This document shows positions 13,087 to 20,730 of a DNA stretch of 33,952 nt, in pieces. Below the pieces are notes generated by a model that saw only the letters and a program-made list of their open reading frames with translations, made no database searches and was not told the DNA's origin. Source of the DNA: Salibaculum halophilum (GTDB lineage: Bacteria > Pseudomonadota > Alphaproteobacteria > Rhodobacterales > Rhodobacteraceae). The stretch spans positions 1 through 33,952 of the forward strand of contig NZ_MSIT01000023.1 in NCBI RefSeq assembly GCF_002094885.1. The letters run 5' to 3'. Position numbers and translations under genes: made by a program. Numbering within the stretch: position 1 is the stretch's first letter; every line of letters starts with the position of its first letter.

Positions 13087-14655
13087 GTGAAACCCCTCTC
13101 GATATCAGGGATCGCATTGGGGTTGGCCGCCATTCTGGCCACTGCCCCGGCCCCGGCCCAGACGACCGAACCGGCCGACATGCGACCCATGTCGGCCATC
13201 GACTGGCTGTCGGAAAGCGTGCGCGTGCCCACCACCGCCCCGCGTCAGGACCCCGGGCCGCACCCACCCGAGGACCCGGTCGCCGACAGCGCCACGATCC
13301 CGGATGTCTCAGTGCGTCCACTGGATGCGCCCTCGCCCGACCGGGTGGGGCTGATGTCACCGGCCACGACCGGCCTGCCCGAGACGCTCTGGGCGGGCAG
13401 CGACTCCGAGACGCTGGTGACACTCCTGCGGGCCGAGCGGGTTGAGACCCTCGCCCCCCTGCGCGACCTTCTGATGCGGCTGATCCTGACCGAAGCCGAC
13501 CCGCCCGCGAATGCCGGCCCCGAGGGCGCGCTGTTTCTGGCGCGGGTGGACACGCTGCTCGACATCGGCGCGCTCGACCCCGCGCAGGCCATGCTCGAGG
13601 CCGCCGATCCCGACACGCCGGCGCTGTTCCGGCGCTGGTTCGACGTCTCGCTTCTGACCGGTACCGAGCGGCGGGCCTGCGATGTTATGCAGGACAAGCC
13701 CGGCATCGCGCCGACCCCGGCCGCGCGCATCTTCTGTCTGGCCCGCGCCGGCGACTGGTCGGCGGCGGCCCTGACACTCAACAGCGCCGAGGCGCTGGGC
13801 GAGATCGACGCGGAGACAGCCGATCTCATGGCCTGGTTCCTCGACCCCGAGCTGTTCGCGGGCGAGACGCCGCCGCGCCCGGATCGCGTCACGCCGCTGA
13901 TCTTTCGCATCCGCGAGGCCGTGGGCGAGCGCCTGTCCACGACCGGCCTGCCCCGCGCCTTTGCCCATTCCGACCTGCGCGACACCGTCGGCTGGAAATC
14001 CCGGATCGAGGCCGGCGAAAGGCTGTTGCGCACCGGCGCGATCGCGCCGACGGTCCTGCTGGACCTCTATACCCGGCAGGTGCCCTCGGCCTCGGGCGGG
14101 GTCTGGGAACGGGTGCGCGCGGTGCAACGGCTCGAGACCACGCTGTCGGGCCGGCAGGCCGAGGCGGCCTCGGCGGCGCTGGTGGCCGCCTGGGACCGGC
14201 TGACGGGTGCGGGCACGCAGGCGGTGCTGGTCAACGGGTTTGCCGAGCGGCTGTCGCAGGCCAGCCTGACACCGCGCGCCACCGGGCTGCGCTACCGCGT
14301 GCTGATGCTGACCGAGGCCTACGAGACCCACGCGCTCGACCTCGCCGCGCCCGAGGGCACCGAACTGCTGCGGGCGGTGGCGCGCGGCCGGGTTGATCCG
14401 GACATGCCCGTTCCCCGAGCGGCGGAACCGATCCGGGCCGCCTTCGCCGCCCCGCGCCCGGACGAACGGCTGGTCGAGATGGCCGAAAAGGACCGGCTGG
14501 GCGAAGCCATCCTGCGCAGCATCGCCACGGTCCAGCAGGGCCTCGACGGCGATCCGGCGGCCCTGACCGAGGGGCTGTCGACCCTGCGCGCGCTGGGGCT
14601 GGAGGACATCGCCCGGCGCACCGCGCTGCATCACCTGATCCTGTCGGGGACATGA
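13087..14655 (+). CDS. Uncharacterised exported, mainly helical protein (522 aa)
   Basis: The frame is open far upstream, but the GTG at 13087, two bases after the previous stop, gives an N-terminus that is a textbook signal peptide: KPLSISGIALGLAAILATAPAPAQ, with cleavage after APAQ. A proline-rich stretch follows (to about residue 100: DPGPHPPEDPVADS). The remainder is alanine/leucine-rich and repetitive in character (LLDIGALDPAQAMLEAADPDTPALFRRW, ARAGDWSAAALTLNSAEALG), resembling TPR-like helical repeats, although no canonical TPR is certain. It is presumably periplasmic. The stop overlaps the xerD ATG (ATGA). I do not know a function for this family. The coding of 51-aa gene, this gene and xerD appears tightly coupled. 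Confidence 0.82.
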   Translation: MKPLSISGIALGLAAILATAPAPAQTTEPADMRPMSAIDWLSESVRVPTTAPRQDPGPHPPEDPVADSATIPDVSVRPLDAPSPDRVGLMSPATTGLPETLWAGSDSETLVTLLRAERVETLAPLRDLLMRLILTEADPPANAGPEGALFLARVDTLLDIGALDPAQAMLEAADPDTPALFRRWFDVSLLTGTERRACDVMQDKPGIAPTPAARIFCLARAGDWSAAALTLNSAEALGEIDAETADLMAWFLDPELFAGETPPRPDRVTPLIFRIREAVGERLSTTGLPRAFAHSDLRDTVGWKSRIEAGERLLRTGAIAPTVLLDLYTRQVPSASGGVWERVRAVQRLETTLSGRQAEAASAALVAAWDRLTGAGTQAVLVNGFAERLSQASLTPRATGLRYRVLMLTEAYETHALDLAAPEGTELLRAVARGRVDPDMPVPRAAEPIRAAFAAPRPDERLVEMAEKDRLGEAILRSIATVQQGLDGDPAALTEGLSTLRALGLEDIARRTALHHLILSGT

Positions 14656-15599
14656 GCGCCGCCGATCAGCCCCGCGCCCACTGGCTGCAGGCCTTCCTCG
14701 AGGCGCAGGCCGCCGAACTGGACGCCGCCGAGAACACGCGGCAGGCCTATACCCGCGACCTGACCGCCTTCGGCGACTGGCTGGAGGCGCGCGGGGCGCA
14801 TTTCGCCACCGTGACGCGGGACCAGATCGAGGACTACCTCGTGACCTGCGCGGCCGAGGGGCTGGCCCCCGCCACCCGCGCCCGGCGGCTGTCGGCGATC
14901 AAGCAGCTCTTCCGCTTTGCCTTCGACGAGGGCTGGCGTAGCGACGACCCGGCCAGCCGGATCGCCGGGCCGGGCCGGCCCCGAAACTTGCCCCGCACCC
15001 TGACCCTCGCGGAGGTCGAGGCGCTGCTGGACGCCGCCCGCAACAGCGCTCGCGACCGGACGCGCAACACCTGCCTGATGGAACTGCTCTATGCCACCGG
15101 CATGCGGGTTTCCGAGCTGGTCGCCCTGCCCGTCTCGGCCGCGCGGGGCGACCCGCGGATGCTGCTGGTGCGCGGCAAGGGCAACAAGGACCGCATGGTG
15201 CCGCTGTCGGACCCCGCACGCGCCGCGCTCGTTGCCTGGCTGGCGGACCGGGATGCCGCCGAGGATGCGGCGGCCGCCCGACGCAAGCCGCGCTCGCCTT
15301 ACTTGTTCCCCTCGCGCGGCAAGGCCGGCCACCTGACCCGGCAGACTTTTCACGGGCTGCTCAAGACCTGGGCCGCGCAGGCGGGCCTCGCCCCCGACCG
15401 TGTCAGCCCGCATGTCCTGCGGCATGCCTTTGCCACGCACCTGCTGGCCGGCGGCGCCGACCTGCGCGCGATCCAGACGCTGCTGGGGCACGCCGACCTG
15501 GGCACCACGGAAATCTACACCCATGTCCTCGAGGAACGGCTGCGCGACCTCGTGCTGGAGCACCATCCCCTGGCCGTCGATTCCCCCGGCGATGCTTGA
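14652..15599 (+). CDS. xerD: Tyrosine recombinase XerC/XerD type
   Basis: A 315-residue site-specific recombinase that resolves chromosome dimers at dif together with its partner and FtsK. The N-terminal SAM-like core-binding domain is residues 10-100 (FLEAQAAELDAAENTRQAYTR). The catalytic domain holds all six active residues: Arg152 (ATGMRVSEL), Lys176 (VRGKGNKD), His254 and Arg257 (PHVLRHAFATHLL), His280 (LLGHADLGTTEIYTHV) and nucleophile Tyr289. Length is typical for a housekeeping Xer protein rather than a phage integrase. I prefer XerD to XerC from the overall pattern, but the distinction needs an alignment. Translation is coupled to the upstream exported protein by an ATGA overlap. Confidence 0.93.
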   Translation: MSAADQPRAHWLQAFLEAQAAELDAAENTRQAYTRDLTAFGDWLEARGAHFATVTRDQIEDYLVTCAAEGLAPATRARRLSAIKQLFRFAFDEGWRSDDPASRIAGPGRPRNLPRTLTLAEVEALLDAARNSARDRTRNTCLMELLYATGMRVSELVALPVSAARGDPRMLLVRGKGNKDRMVPLSDPARAALVAWLADRDAAEDAAAARRKPRSPYLFPSRGKAGHLTRQTFHGLLKTWAAQAGLAPDRVSPHVLRHAFATHLLAGGADLRAIQTLLGHADLGTTEIYTHVLEERLRDLVLEHHPLAVDSPGDA

Positions 15600-15650
15600 A
15601 GCCGCGCGCTCGAGGCCTCATAACGACGTCATGCAACGGATTAGCCTCAC

Positions 15651-16940
15651 ATGATCGACGCCGCCTTCTGGATGACCGCGGGAACCATCCTCGTGCTGCT
15701 GGTGCTTTCGGGCTGCTTCTCGGGGTCGGAGACCGCGTTGACGGCGGCCTCGCGCGGCAAGCTGCGCTCGAACGCCGACAAGGGCGACAAGGGCGCGGCC
15801 CGGGCGCTGGCCGTCACCGAGGACAGCGAGCGGCTGATCGGCTCGATCCTGCTGGGCAACAACCTGGTCAATATCCTGGCGACCTCGCTGGCCACGGCGC
15901 TGTTCACGCGCGCCTTCGGCGAAAGCGGCGTTGCCATGGCGACGCTGGTCATGACGTTGCTGGTGCTGATCTTCGCCGAGGTTCTGCCCAAGACCTATGC
16001 CATCACCAACGCCGAAACGGCCGCCGCGCTGGCCTCGCGGCCGATTTCCGTGGTGGTCACACTCTTCGCGCCGATCGTGGCCGCCGTGCGCCTGCTGGTG
16101 CGCGGGGTGCTGCAGGTCTTCGGCGTGCCCACGGACCCCGACACCAACATCCTGGCTGTGCGCGACGAGATCGCCGGCGCGCTGCAGCTGGGCCATTCCG
16201 AGGGCGTGGTCGAGAAGGAGGACCGCGACCGCATCCTCGGCGCGCTCGACCTGGGGGAACGCGCGGTCGAGGAGATCATGCTGCACCGCTCTGAGATCGA
16301 GATGATCGACGCCGGCCTGCCGGTGATGGACATCCTCTCGCATGTGCTCGACAGCAAGCACACGCGCCTGCCGCTGTTCCGCGACGAGCCAGAGAACATC
16401 GTCGGCGTGTTGCACGCCAAGGACCTGCTGCGCGCCATGCACCGGATGCTGGGCGACGGCCGCATCGACCCCGAGGAACTGGCCGATTTCGACATCCTGA
16501 CAGTCGCCATGGAGCCCTACTTCATCCCCGAGACGACCTCGCTCGACGACCAGATGCGCAAGTTCCTCGGCCGCAAGACCCATTTCGCGCTGGTGGTCGA
16601 CGAATACGGCGCGCTGCAGGGGCTGATCACGCTGGAGGACATCCTCGAGGAGATCGTCGGCGAGATCACCGACGAGTTCGACACCGACGACGCGCAGGAG
16701 TTCACCGCCGCCGAGGACGGCAGCGTGACGGTCGAGGGCGGCATGACGATCCGCGACCTCAACCGCGCCATGGACTGGACCCTGCCCGACGACGAGGCCA
16801 ACACCGTCGCCGGGCTGGTCATCCACGAGGCGCAGATGATCCCCGCGCAGGGCCAGGTCTTTTCCTTCCACGGGTTCCGCTTCGAAGTGACGGAAAAGGA
16901 GGAAAACCGCCTGACCCAGCTGCGGATCAGCCCGACCTGA
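15651..16940 (+). CDS. HlyC/CorC family CNNM-type transporter with CBS domains
   Basis: A 429-residue inner-membrane protein. The N-terminal DUF21/CNNM domain (about 1-185) starts with the helix MTAGTILVLLVLSGCFSGSETALTAASRGKL. It contains GNNLVNILATSLAT and VLIFAEVLPKTYAI, where the conserved small and acidic residues form the ion path. A CBS pair follows (about 205-335; VEEIMLHRSEIEMID, HTRLPLFRDEPENIVGVLHAKDLL, THFALVVDEYGALQGLITLEDILEEIVGEI). A C-terminal CorC_HlyC domain ends the protein (GMTIRDLNRAMDW). Family members export magnesium or cobalt and bind ATP-Mg through the CBS pair. The exact ion here is not decidable from sequence. It follows xerD by 51 bases on the same strand. Confidence 0.93.
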   Translation: MIDAAFWMTAGTILVLLVLSGCFSGSETALTAASRGKLRSNADKGDKGAARALAVTEDSERLIGSILLGNNLVNILATSLATALFTRAFGESGVAMATLVMTLLVLIFAEVLPKTYAITNAETAAALASRPISVVVTLFAPIVAAVRLLVRGVLQVFGVPTDPDTNILAVRDEIAGALQLGHSEGVVEKEDRDRILGALDLGERAVEEIMLHRSEIEMIDAGLPVMDILSHVLDSKHTRLPLFRDEPENIVGVLHAKDLLRAMHRMLGDGRIDPEELADFDILTVAMEPYFIPETTSLDDQMRKFLGRKTHFALVVDEYGALQGLITLEDILEEIVGEITDEFDTDDAQEFTAAEDGSVTVEGGMTIRDLNRAMDWTLPDDEANTVAGLVIHEAQMIPAQGQVFSFHGFRFEVTEKEENRLTQLRISPT

Positions 16941-16966
16941 CGCGCCGGGGGTCGAGGGGCTTCCGA

Positions 16967-17003
16967 TCGCGGAACGGGCGGGCAAATGCCGCCCATCCCG
17001 CGA
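16967..17003. terminator. Bipartite stem-loop between convergent genes
   Basis: TCGCGG pairs with CCGCGA as an outer stem, and GGGCGG with CCGCCC as an inner stem around GCAAATG. It lies between the CorC-type gene and the convergent barrel gene. There is no T tract on either strand, so it may act as an mRNA-stabilising or weak bidirectional terminator structure. Confidence 0.45.
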
Positions 17004-17021
17004 CTTCACGCTGTGGCCGGT

Positions 17022-17888
17022 TCAGAACAGTCTGCCGTACATCGTGCCGAAGGTCGAAAAGCCCGGATTTGCGACGGTTCCGGCAATGGATTGGTCCGGC
17101 ACGGTCGCGTCAGACTCACCGAAGGGCATGGTCAGCATCAGGCTGAAGCCCTCGATCGTGTCACCGCCCCCAGACGCTGAGAAGCTGCGATACTCACCCG
17201 ACAGCACAAGGGCCCGGCGAGAAAACGCGCCGGGGATCTTGTAAGAGGCCCCGATGGCGCCTCTCTCGATCGTTTCTCCGAAAAAGCCGTCCAGCGACAT
17301 GGCCCCACCGAACAGGGCAATTTCCGGTGTCACCTTGTAGTGCCCGGCCAGCCCGGTGGCTGTCAGCTCATCACCGCCACTATCCTCCAGGTTCTGGTAA
17401 GACCCGTAGACGCCGAGCTACCTAGTCCGGTAGCCCGCGTGCAGGCCCCATTCGTCGTTGTTGTTGTCGGACCCATGCTCGGTGGTCTGACCAGCATAGG
17501 CCGACACGTGCACGCCCTCGGCGGCGTATCCGAGCGACAACCCGTAGCTATCGAGGGTCAACGGAGCACCCGCGGACTCGTCAAGAGTGAAACGATGAAG
17601 GTAGGCACCGGCCGTCAGGCCGTTCCGGAACTGATACCCCACGGACCCGAAAACATTGTAGATTTGATCCTCATCACCACCGTCATCAAGCAGGTTCGCC
17701 CGACCGGTCAGATCGATCATGAGGCCGTTTGCGAAATCGGTCGAATAGGTCCCGTTCACGAGCCAGCTGTCGTTGGTATCGCTGCCCGCGTCCGTCTGGC
17801 CGTATCCCAGGGAAACCGTTCCGCTTTCCGCCAGTGCCGTCATGGGCAGGATCGAGGCAAGGGCGGTGACTAATACCGTCTGCTTCAT
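17022..17888 (-). pseudogene. Outer-membrane beta-barrel protein gene interrupted by in-frame TAG
   Basis: ATG at 17888 (AGGAGG upstream) starts a signal peptide MKQTVLVTALASILPMTALA. It is followed by alternating strands typical of a barrel (SGTVSLGYGQTDAGSD, SWLVNGTYSTDFANG, IYNVFGSVGYQFRNGLTAGAY). At 17418-17420 a TAG interrupts the sequence after GLHAGYRTR. In the very same frame it continues LGVYGSYQNLEDSGGDE, through GASYKIPGAFS, to end GTMYGRLF. The terminal Phe with an aromatic at the alternating position is the BAM recognition signature, so the real C-terminus is at 17022. Restoring the stop to a sense codon (TAC or TAT would fit the strand) gives about 288 residues. It is a nonsense allele, a sequencing error, or very recent decay. 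The exact porin-like family is not identified. Confidence 0.85.
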
Positions 17889-18043
17889 CGGGAAACCTCC
17901 TGTCGTTGCGGGCAAGTCTTCGGCGGCGAAGTCCATGATATCACGTGACAAAAATCAAAACCTGCGCATGTAGATCCGCGCTGGTCGATCATTTCCGTCC
18001 GGGTTCCGTGTCGTCAGGCGGTCGGCTGGGGTATACTCGTCGG

Positions 18044-18224
18044 CCCATGAGACCCAGAGCGCACCGCGTGACGGTGAATGACCACGGCCCGTGTCGGTCG
18101 CCCGTGACGGGCAGGAATTTATTAACGTGTTCGCTGCATCCTGAAAGGGCGCCGTGGCCAGGCTCCTCCGGCCGCGGTGCATCCTCCCTGTCAGACTTGC
18201 CGCGCCTTCGGGCGCGGCGATTTT
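18044..18224 (+). ncRNA. Candidate structured small RNA with anti-Shine-Dalgarno loop
   Basis: TATACT at 18032-18037 is a strong -10 box (the -35 is weak), placing a start near 18044. Downstream are four stem-loops: CACCG/CGGTG (18062-18076), GCCCG/CGGGC (18100-18112), an 11-bp stem with two wobbles at 18149-18180 whose 10-base loop contains CTCCTCC, and a terminator at 18199-18224. A second pyrimidine stretch, ATCCTCCCTG, is single-stranded between the last two. CUCCUCC loops are complementary to ribosome binding sites. I recall Rhodobacter CcsR-type RNAs using such loops, but this is not a recognised copy. The stretch holds no convincing protein gene, although a short frame from ATG 18047 is open across it. 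Confidence 0.45.
18199..18224 (+). terminator. Intrinsic terminator with TTCG tetraloop
   Basis: GCCGCGCC-TTCG-GGCGCGGC is a perfect 8-bp stem closed by the very stable C(UUCG)G loop, followed by GATTTTC. No annotated protein gene on the plus strand ends just upstream, so it presumably terminates an RNA transcribed from this intergenic region. Confidence 0.75.
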
Positions 18225-18262
18225 CGTGGACGCGGTGCCGTTCGGCGGCGGTCATCAGGGCG

Positions 18263-18281
18263 TGTCATGGCCGCCATGACA
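18263..18281. promoter_or_regulatory. Perfect palindrome TGTCATGGCCGCCATGACA
   Basis: An 8-bp inverted repeat with a 3-base centre, 19 bases before the -35 box of the next promoter. The position and perfect symmetry suggest an activator or repressor operator. It could also fold as a hairpin in RNA. Confidence 0.5.
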
Positions 18282-18299
18282 GATCGTCAAGATTGGCTG

Positions 18300-18328
18300 T
18301 TGACGGGTGACACGGGTTTGCGTAGCGT
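18300..18328 (+). promoter_or_regulatory. Sigma-70-type promoter of candidate short RNA
   Basis: TTGACG (18300-18305), a 17-base spacer, and TAGCGT (18323-18328). The -35 matches five of six consensus bases and the spacing is ideal. The expected start is near 18335. The only downstream element before a strong terminator is a 58-base segment. Confidence 0.6.
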
Positions 18329-18334
18329 TCAACC

Positions 18335-18392
18335 GATAAGTCGGCCAAGTCCGACAGGGAGAATTGGAAAAGGGTCCGCGAGGGCCCTTTTT
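18335..18392 (+). ncRNA. Candidate 58-nt small RNA or ialB leader with attenuator
   Basis: Between the promoter at 18300 and the terminator at 18368 lies about 58 bases. It contains a first hairpin GTCGG-CCAAGT-CCGAC (18340-18355), a purine-rich single-stranded AGGGAGAATTGG, and the terminator hairpin. That is the build of a compact regulatory RNA. Alternatively it is the leader of the IalB gene (start 18549), with the terminator as an attenuator. I see no alternative anti-terminator pairing, so I favour a separate RNA. No coding potential. Confidence 0.5.
18368..18392 (+). terminator. Strong intrinsic terminator with GCGA tetraloop
   Basis: AAAAGGGTCC-GCGA-GGGCCCTTTT is a 10-bp stem with one wobble and a GNRA loop, running straight into TTTTTC. 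It is the most canonical terminator in the window. It lies 157 bases before the IalB start. Confidence 0.85.
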
Positions 18393-18548
18393 CATTTGGT
18401 GAACCTCTGGACAGCCAGCCCCTTGCGCGGGCCGCCGCCGACAGCCATGGCGGCATGCGCCGAAGACTGGACCTCGGCGGATTTCGGTCTGACAGGGGCG
18501 CCGATCCGTGCTAGGCCAACCCCGACCGGAAACCAAGTGGACGCGAAC

Positions 18549-19139
18549 ATGACTTCCAAGACCATTCTCTCCCTCGTGGCCGTCATGGCGATGCTGGGCC
18601 TGCCCGCCGTGGCGCAAGACGATAGCGCAACGGACCCGGCCGCCGGGCTCGACATGGGCACGCCCGTCGACGAGGAGGGCAACCCGATCACCGACGACCC
18701 TCAGCCGGGCCAGCAGTACGTCCGCGACGAATTTGACGACTGGTCCGTGCGCTGCCTGCGCACCGAAGAGGGCGAAGACCCCTGCCAGATCTACCAGTTG
18801 CTGTCGGACGAAGAGGGCAACGACGTGGCCGAGGTCTCGATGGTCAGCATCGACGAGGGCCAGGCGGCCGCCGGGGCGACCATCGTGGCGCCGCTGGGTA
18901 CGCTTCTGACCGAACAACTGACCCTGCGCGTGGACGGCGGCACCGCGCGGCGCTTCCAGTTCACCACTTGCAACGAGGGCGGCTGCATCGCTCGCGTCGG
19001 CTTTACCGAACAGGACGTCGGGCTGTTCAAGGCCGGCGCCGAGGCGACCCTGCGCCTTGTGCCCTTCGCCGCGCCCGATCAGGAGGTTATTCTGACCGTC
19101 TCGCTCGCCGGCTTCACCGCAGCCTTCGACTCGCTCTGA
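18549..19139 (+). CDS. Invasion-associated locus B (IalB) family exported protein
   Basis: A 196-residue protein with a signal peptide TILSLVAVMAMLGLPAVAQ, cleaved after AVAQ. An acidic linker follows, and then the IalB domain (about 58-190). FDDWSVRCLRTEEGEDPCQIYQLL contains the first cysteine pair, and FTTCNEGGCIARVGF the second. APLGTLLTEQLTLRVDG is the central beta region. Four cysteines in the exported part suggest two disulfide bonds. The family was named from Bartonella invasion but is common in free-living alphaproteobacteria, where the function is unclear. The frame is open to 18177, but the ATG at 18549 gives the signal peptide. A terminator follows at 19160. Confidence 0.92.
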   Translation: MTSKTILSLVAVMAMLGLPAVAQDDSATDPAAGLDMGTPVDEEGNPITDDPQPGQQYVRDEFDDWSVRCLRTEEGEDPCQIYQLLSDEEGNDVAEVSMVSIDEGQAAAGATIVAPLGTLLTEQLTLRVDGGTARRFQFTTCNEGGCIARVGFTEQDVGLFKAGAEATLRLVPFAAPDQEVILTVSLAGFTAAFDSL

Positions 19140-19159
19140 GCCACCGGCGCCATTTTGCC

Positions 19160-19192
19160 ACCGTCGTCCCGGTCCCCCGGGGCGGCGGTTTC
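19160..19192 (+). terminator. Intrinsic terminator of the IalB-family gene
   Basis: ACCGTCGTCCCGG and CCGGGGCGGCGGT form a 13-bp stem with two wobbles around a TCCC loop, then TTTCC. It separates this gene from convergent fabF. Confidence 0.8.
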
Positions 19193-19197
19193 CTGTG

Positions 19198-20412
19198 TCA
19201 GGGGGCCCGTTTCAGCGCCAGCACGGCATTCAGCCCGCCAAAGGCGAAGGCGTTCGACAGCGCCACCTCGACCGGCGCCTCGCGCGCCGCGTTGGGCACC
19301 ACGTCCAGCGCGCACTCGGGGTCGAACTCCTCGTAACCGATGGTGGGGGCCACCACCCCGTCGCGCAGCGCCATGATGCACGCCAGCAGTTCCACCGCAC
19401 CGGTGCCGCCGATCAGGTGGCCGTGCATGGACTTGGTCGAGGAGATCATCAGGTTGTCGGCCTGCGCCCCGAAGACATCCGCCACGGCGGCGCATTCGGT
19501 CTTGTCGTTGGCGGCCGTGCCCGTGCCGTGGGCGTTGATGTAGCCCACCGCCGAGCGGTCGATACCGCCATCGCGCAGCGCGCCTGCGATGGCCCGTGCC
19601 GCCCCCTGTTTCGAGGGCATGACGATATCCGAGGCATCCGAGGACATGGCGAATCCCGCCACCTCGGCGAGGATCTCGGCGCCGCGCTTTTTCGCGTGGT
19701 CCAGCCGCTCGAAGACGAAAACGCCCGCCCCTTCGCCCTGCACCATGCCGTTGCGCGTGGCACTGAAGGGGCGGCAGGCGTCCTTGGACATCACGCGCAG
19801 CCCTTCCCAGGCCTTGACCCCGCCGAAACACAGCATGGATTCCGACCCGCCGGCCAGCATCACCTCGGCCATGCCGGACCGGATCATGTTGAAGGCCTGC
19901 CCCATGGCATGGTTGGACGAGGCGCAGGCGGTCGCCACGGTAAAGGACGGCCCGCGAAGGTTCCATTCCATGCTGACGTGGCTGGTGGCGGCATTGTTCA
20001 TCAGTTTTGGCACGATGAAGGGATGGACCCGGTTCTTGCCTTCTTCGTAGACCGCGCGGTAGTTTTCGTCCTGCGTGTTCAGCCCGCCGCCCGAGGTGCC
20101 CAGCACCACGCCGGACCGGTCCGCGAGGTCGCCCGAGAACGACAGCCCCGCCTGCCCCAGCGCCTGCCGCGCGGCCAGCAGGGTGAACTGCGTGAACCGG
20201 TCGTAGAGCGAGATTTGCTGGCGGTTGAAATGGGTCAGTTCGTCGTAGTCCGTGACCTGCCCGCCGATCTTGACGGCCAGCCGGTCCACATCGCGGATGT
20301 CCAGCGGGCCGATACCGCAGCGCCCCTCGCGCATGGCCTCCAGCGTGGCGGGCACGTCATGGCCCAGGGCGTTGATCGTGCCGGCCCCGGTGATGACGAC
20401 GCGGTGGCTCAC
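19198..20412 (-). CDS. FabF-like beta-ketoacyl-ACP synthase
   Basis: A 404-residue condensing enzyme that elongates acyl-ACP with malonyl-ACP. The active-site triad is complete: Cys163 in VATACASSNHAMG, His295 in NAHGTGTAANDKTE and His332 in KSMHGHLIGGTGAVE. The C-terminal SNAFAFGGLNAVLAL is the glycine-rich family end. The start is GTG at 20412, overlapping the TGA of the acyl carrier protein gene (GTGA), so the two are translationally coupled. Placement with a private ACP and lpxD suggests a special role in making the hydroxyacyl or long-chain acyl groups of lipid A rather than bulk fatty acid synthesis. That is inference from context. Confidence 0.93.
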   Translation of the reverse strand: MSHRVVITGAGTINALGHDVPATLEAMREGRCGIGPLDIRDVDRLAVKIGGQVTDYDELTHFNRQQISLYDRFTQFTLLAARQALGQAGLSFSGDLADRSGVVLGTSGGGLNTQDENYRAVYEEGKNRVHPFIVPKLMNNAATSHVSMEWNLRGPSFTVATACASSNHAMGQAFNMIRSGMAEVMLAGGSESMLCFGGVKAWEGLRVMSKDACRPFSATRNGMVQGEGAGVFVFERLDHAKKRGAEILAEVAGFAMSSDASDIVMPSKQGAARAIAGALRDGGIDRSAVGYINAHGTGTAANDKTECAAVADVFGAQADNLMISSTKSMHGHLIGGTGAVELLACIMALRDGVVAPTIGYEEFDPECALDVVPNAAREAPVEVALSNAFAFGGLNAVLALKRAP

Positions 20413-20672
20413 GTCTGGTCCTGCACCAACCGCTCCACCGCCGCGATGATGGCGCTGACCGAGGAAATGTCGAAGTCGCTCTCCGACGGGTCGTTGGCGT
20501 TGAAGGGAACCGAGATGTCGAAGGTCTCCTCGATGGCGAAGATGCTCTCGACCAGCCCGAGACTGTCGATGCCAAGATCCTCGAGCGTGCTCTGCGGTGT
20601 CACGTCAGACGGGTCGAGCATGGCCTGTTCGGCGATGATGGCGATCACCTTGTCAGCGATGTCGTCACGCAT
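20409..20672 (-). CDS. Acyl carrier protein (specialised paralogue)
   Basis: An 87-residue acyl carrier protein. The phosphopantetheine attachment site is Ser37 in EDLGIDSLGLVE. Helix II and the following IFAIEETFDISVPF are typical. The segment FNANDPSESDFDISSV is longer and more acidic than in the housekeeping AcpP, and the sequence is also distinct from rhizobial AcpXL. ATG at 20672 has GGACATCAT-type spacing behind GAGAGGACATC. It overlaps the downstream fabF-like gene by 4 bases and lies 58 bases after lpxD. Probably it carries acyl groups for the adjacent ketosynthase and LpxD. Confidence 0.93.
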   Translation of the reverse strand: MRDDIADKVIAIIAEQAMLDPSDVTPQSTLEDLGIDSLGLVESIFAIEETFDISVPFNANDPSESDFDISSVSAIIAAVERLVQDQT

Positions 20673-20730
20673 GATGTCCTCTCGGCGGCCCTGCCGGTGA
20701 TTTAGGGATTCGGACGCTGCTTGGAAACAG

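Noticed and set aside
18044-18224. Assignment of the intergenic RNA as 6S RNA, tmRNA or RNase P RNA
   Set aside because: The length would suit 6S RNA, but the 5' and 3' ends are not complementary and no central bubble is visible. No tmRNA tag or RNase P core motif is present.
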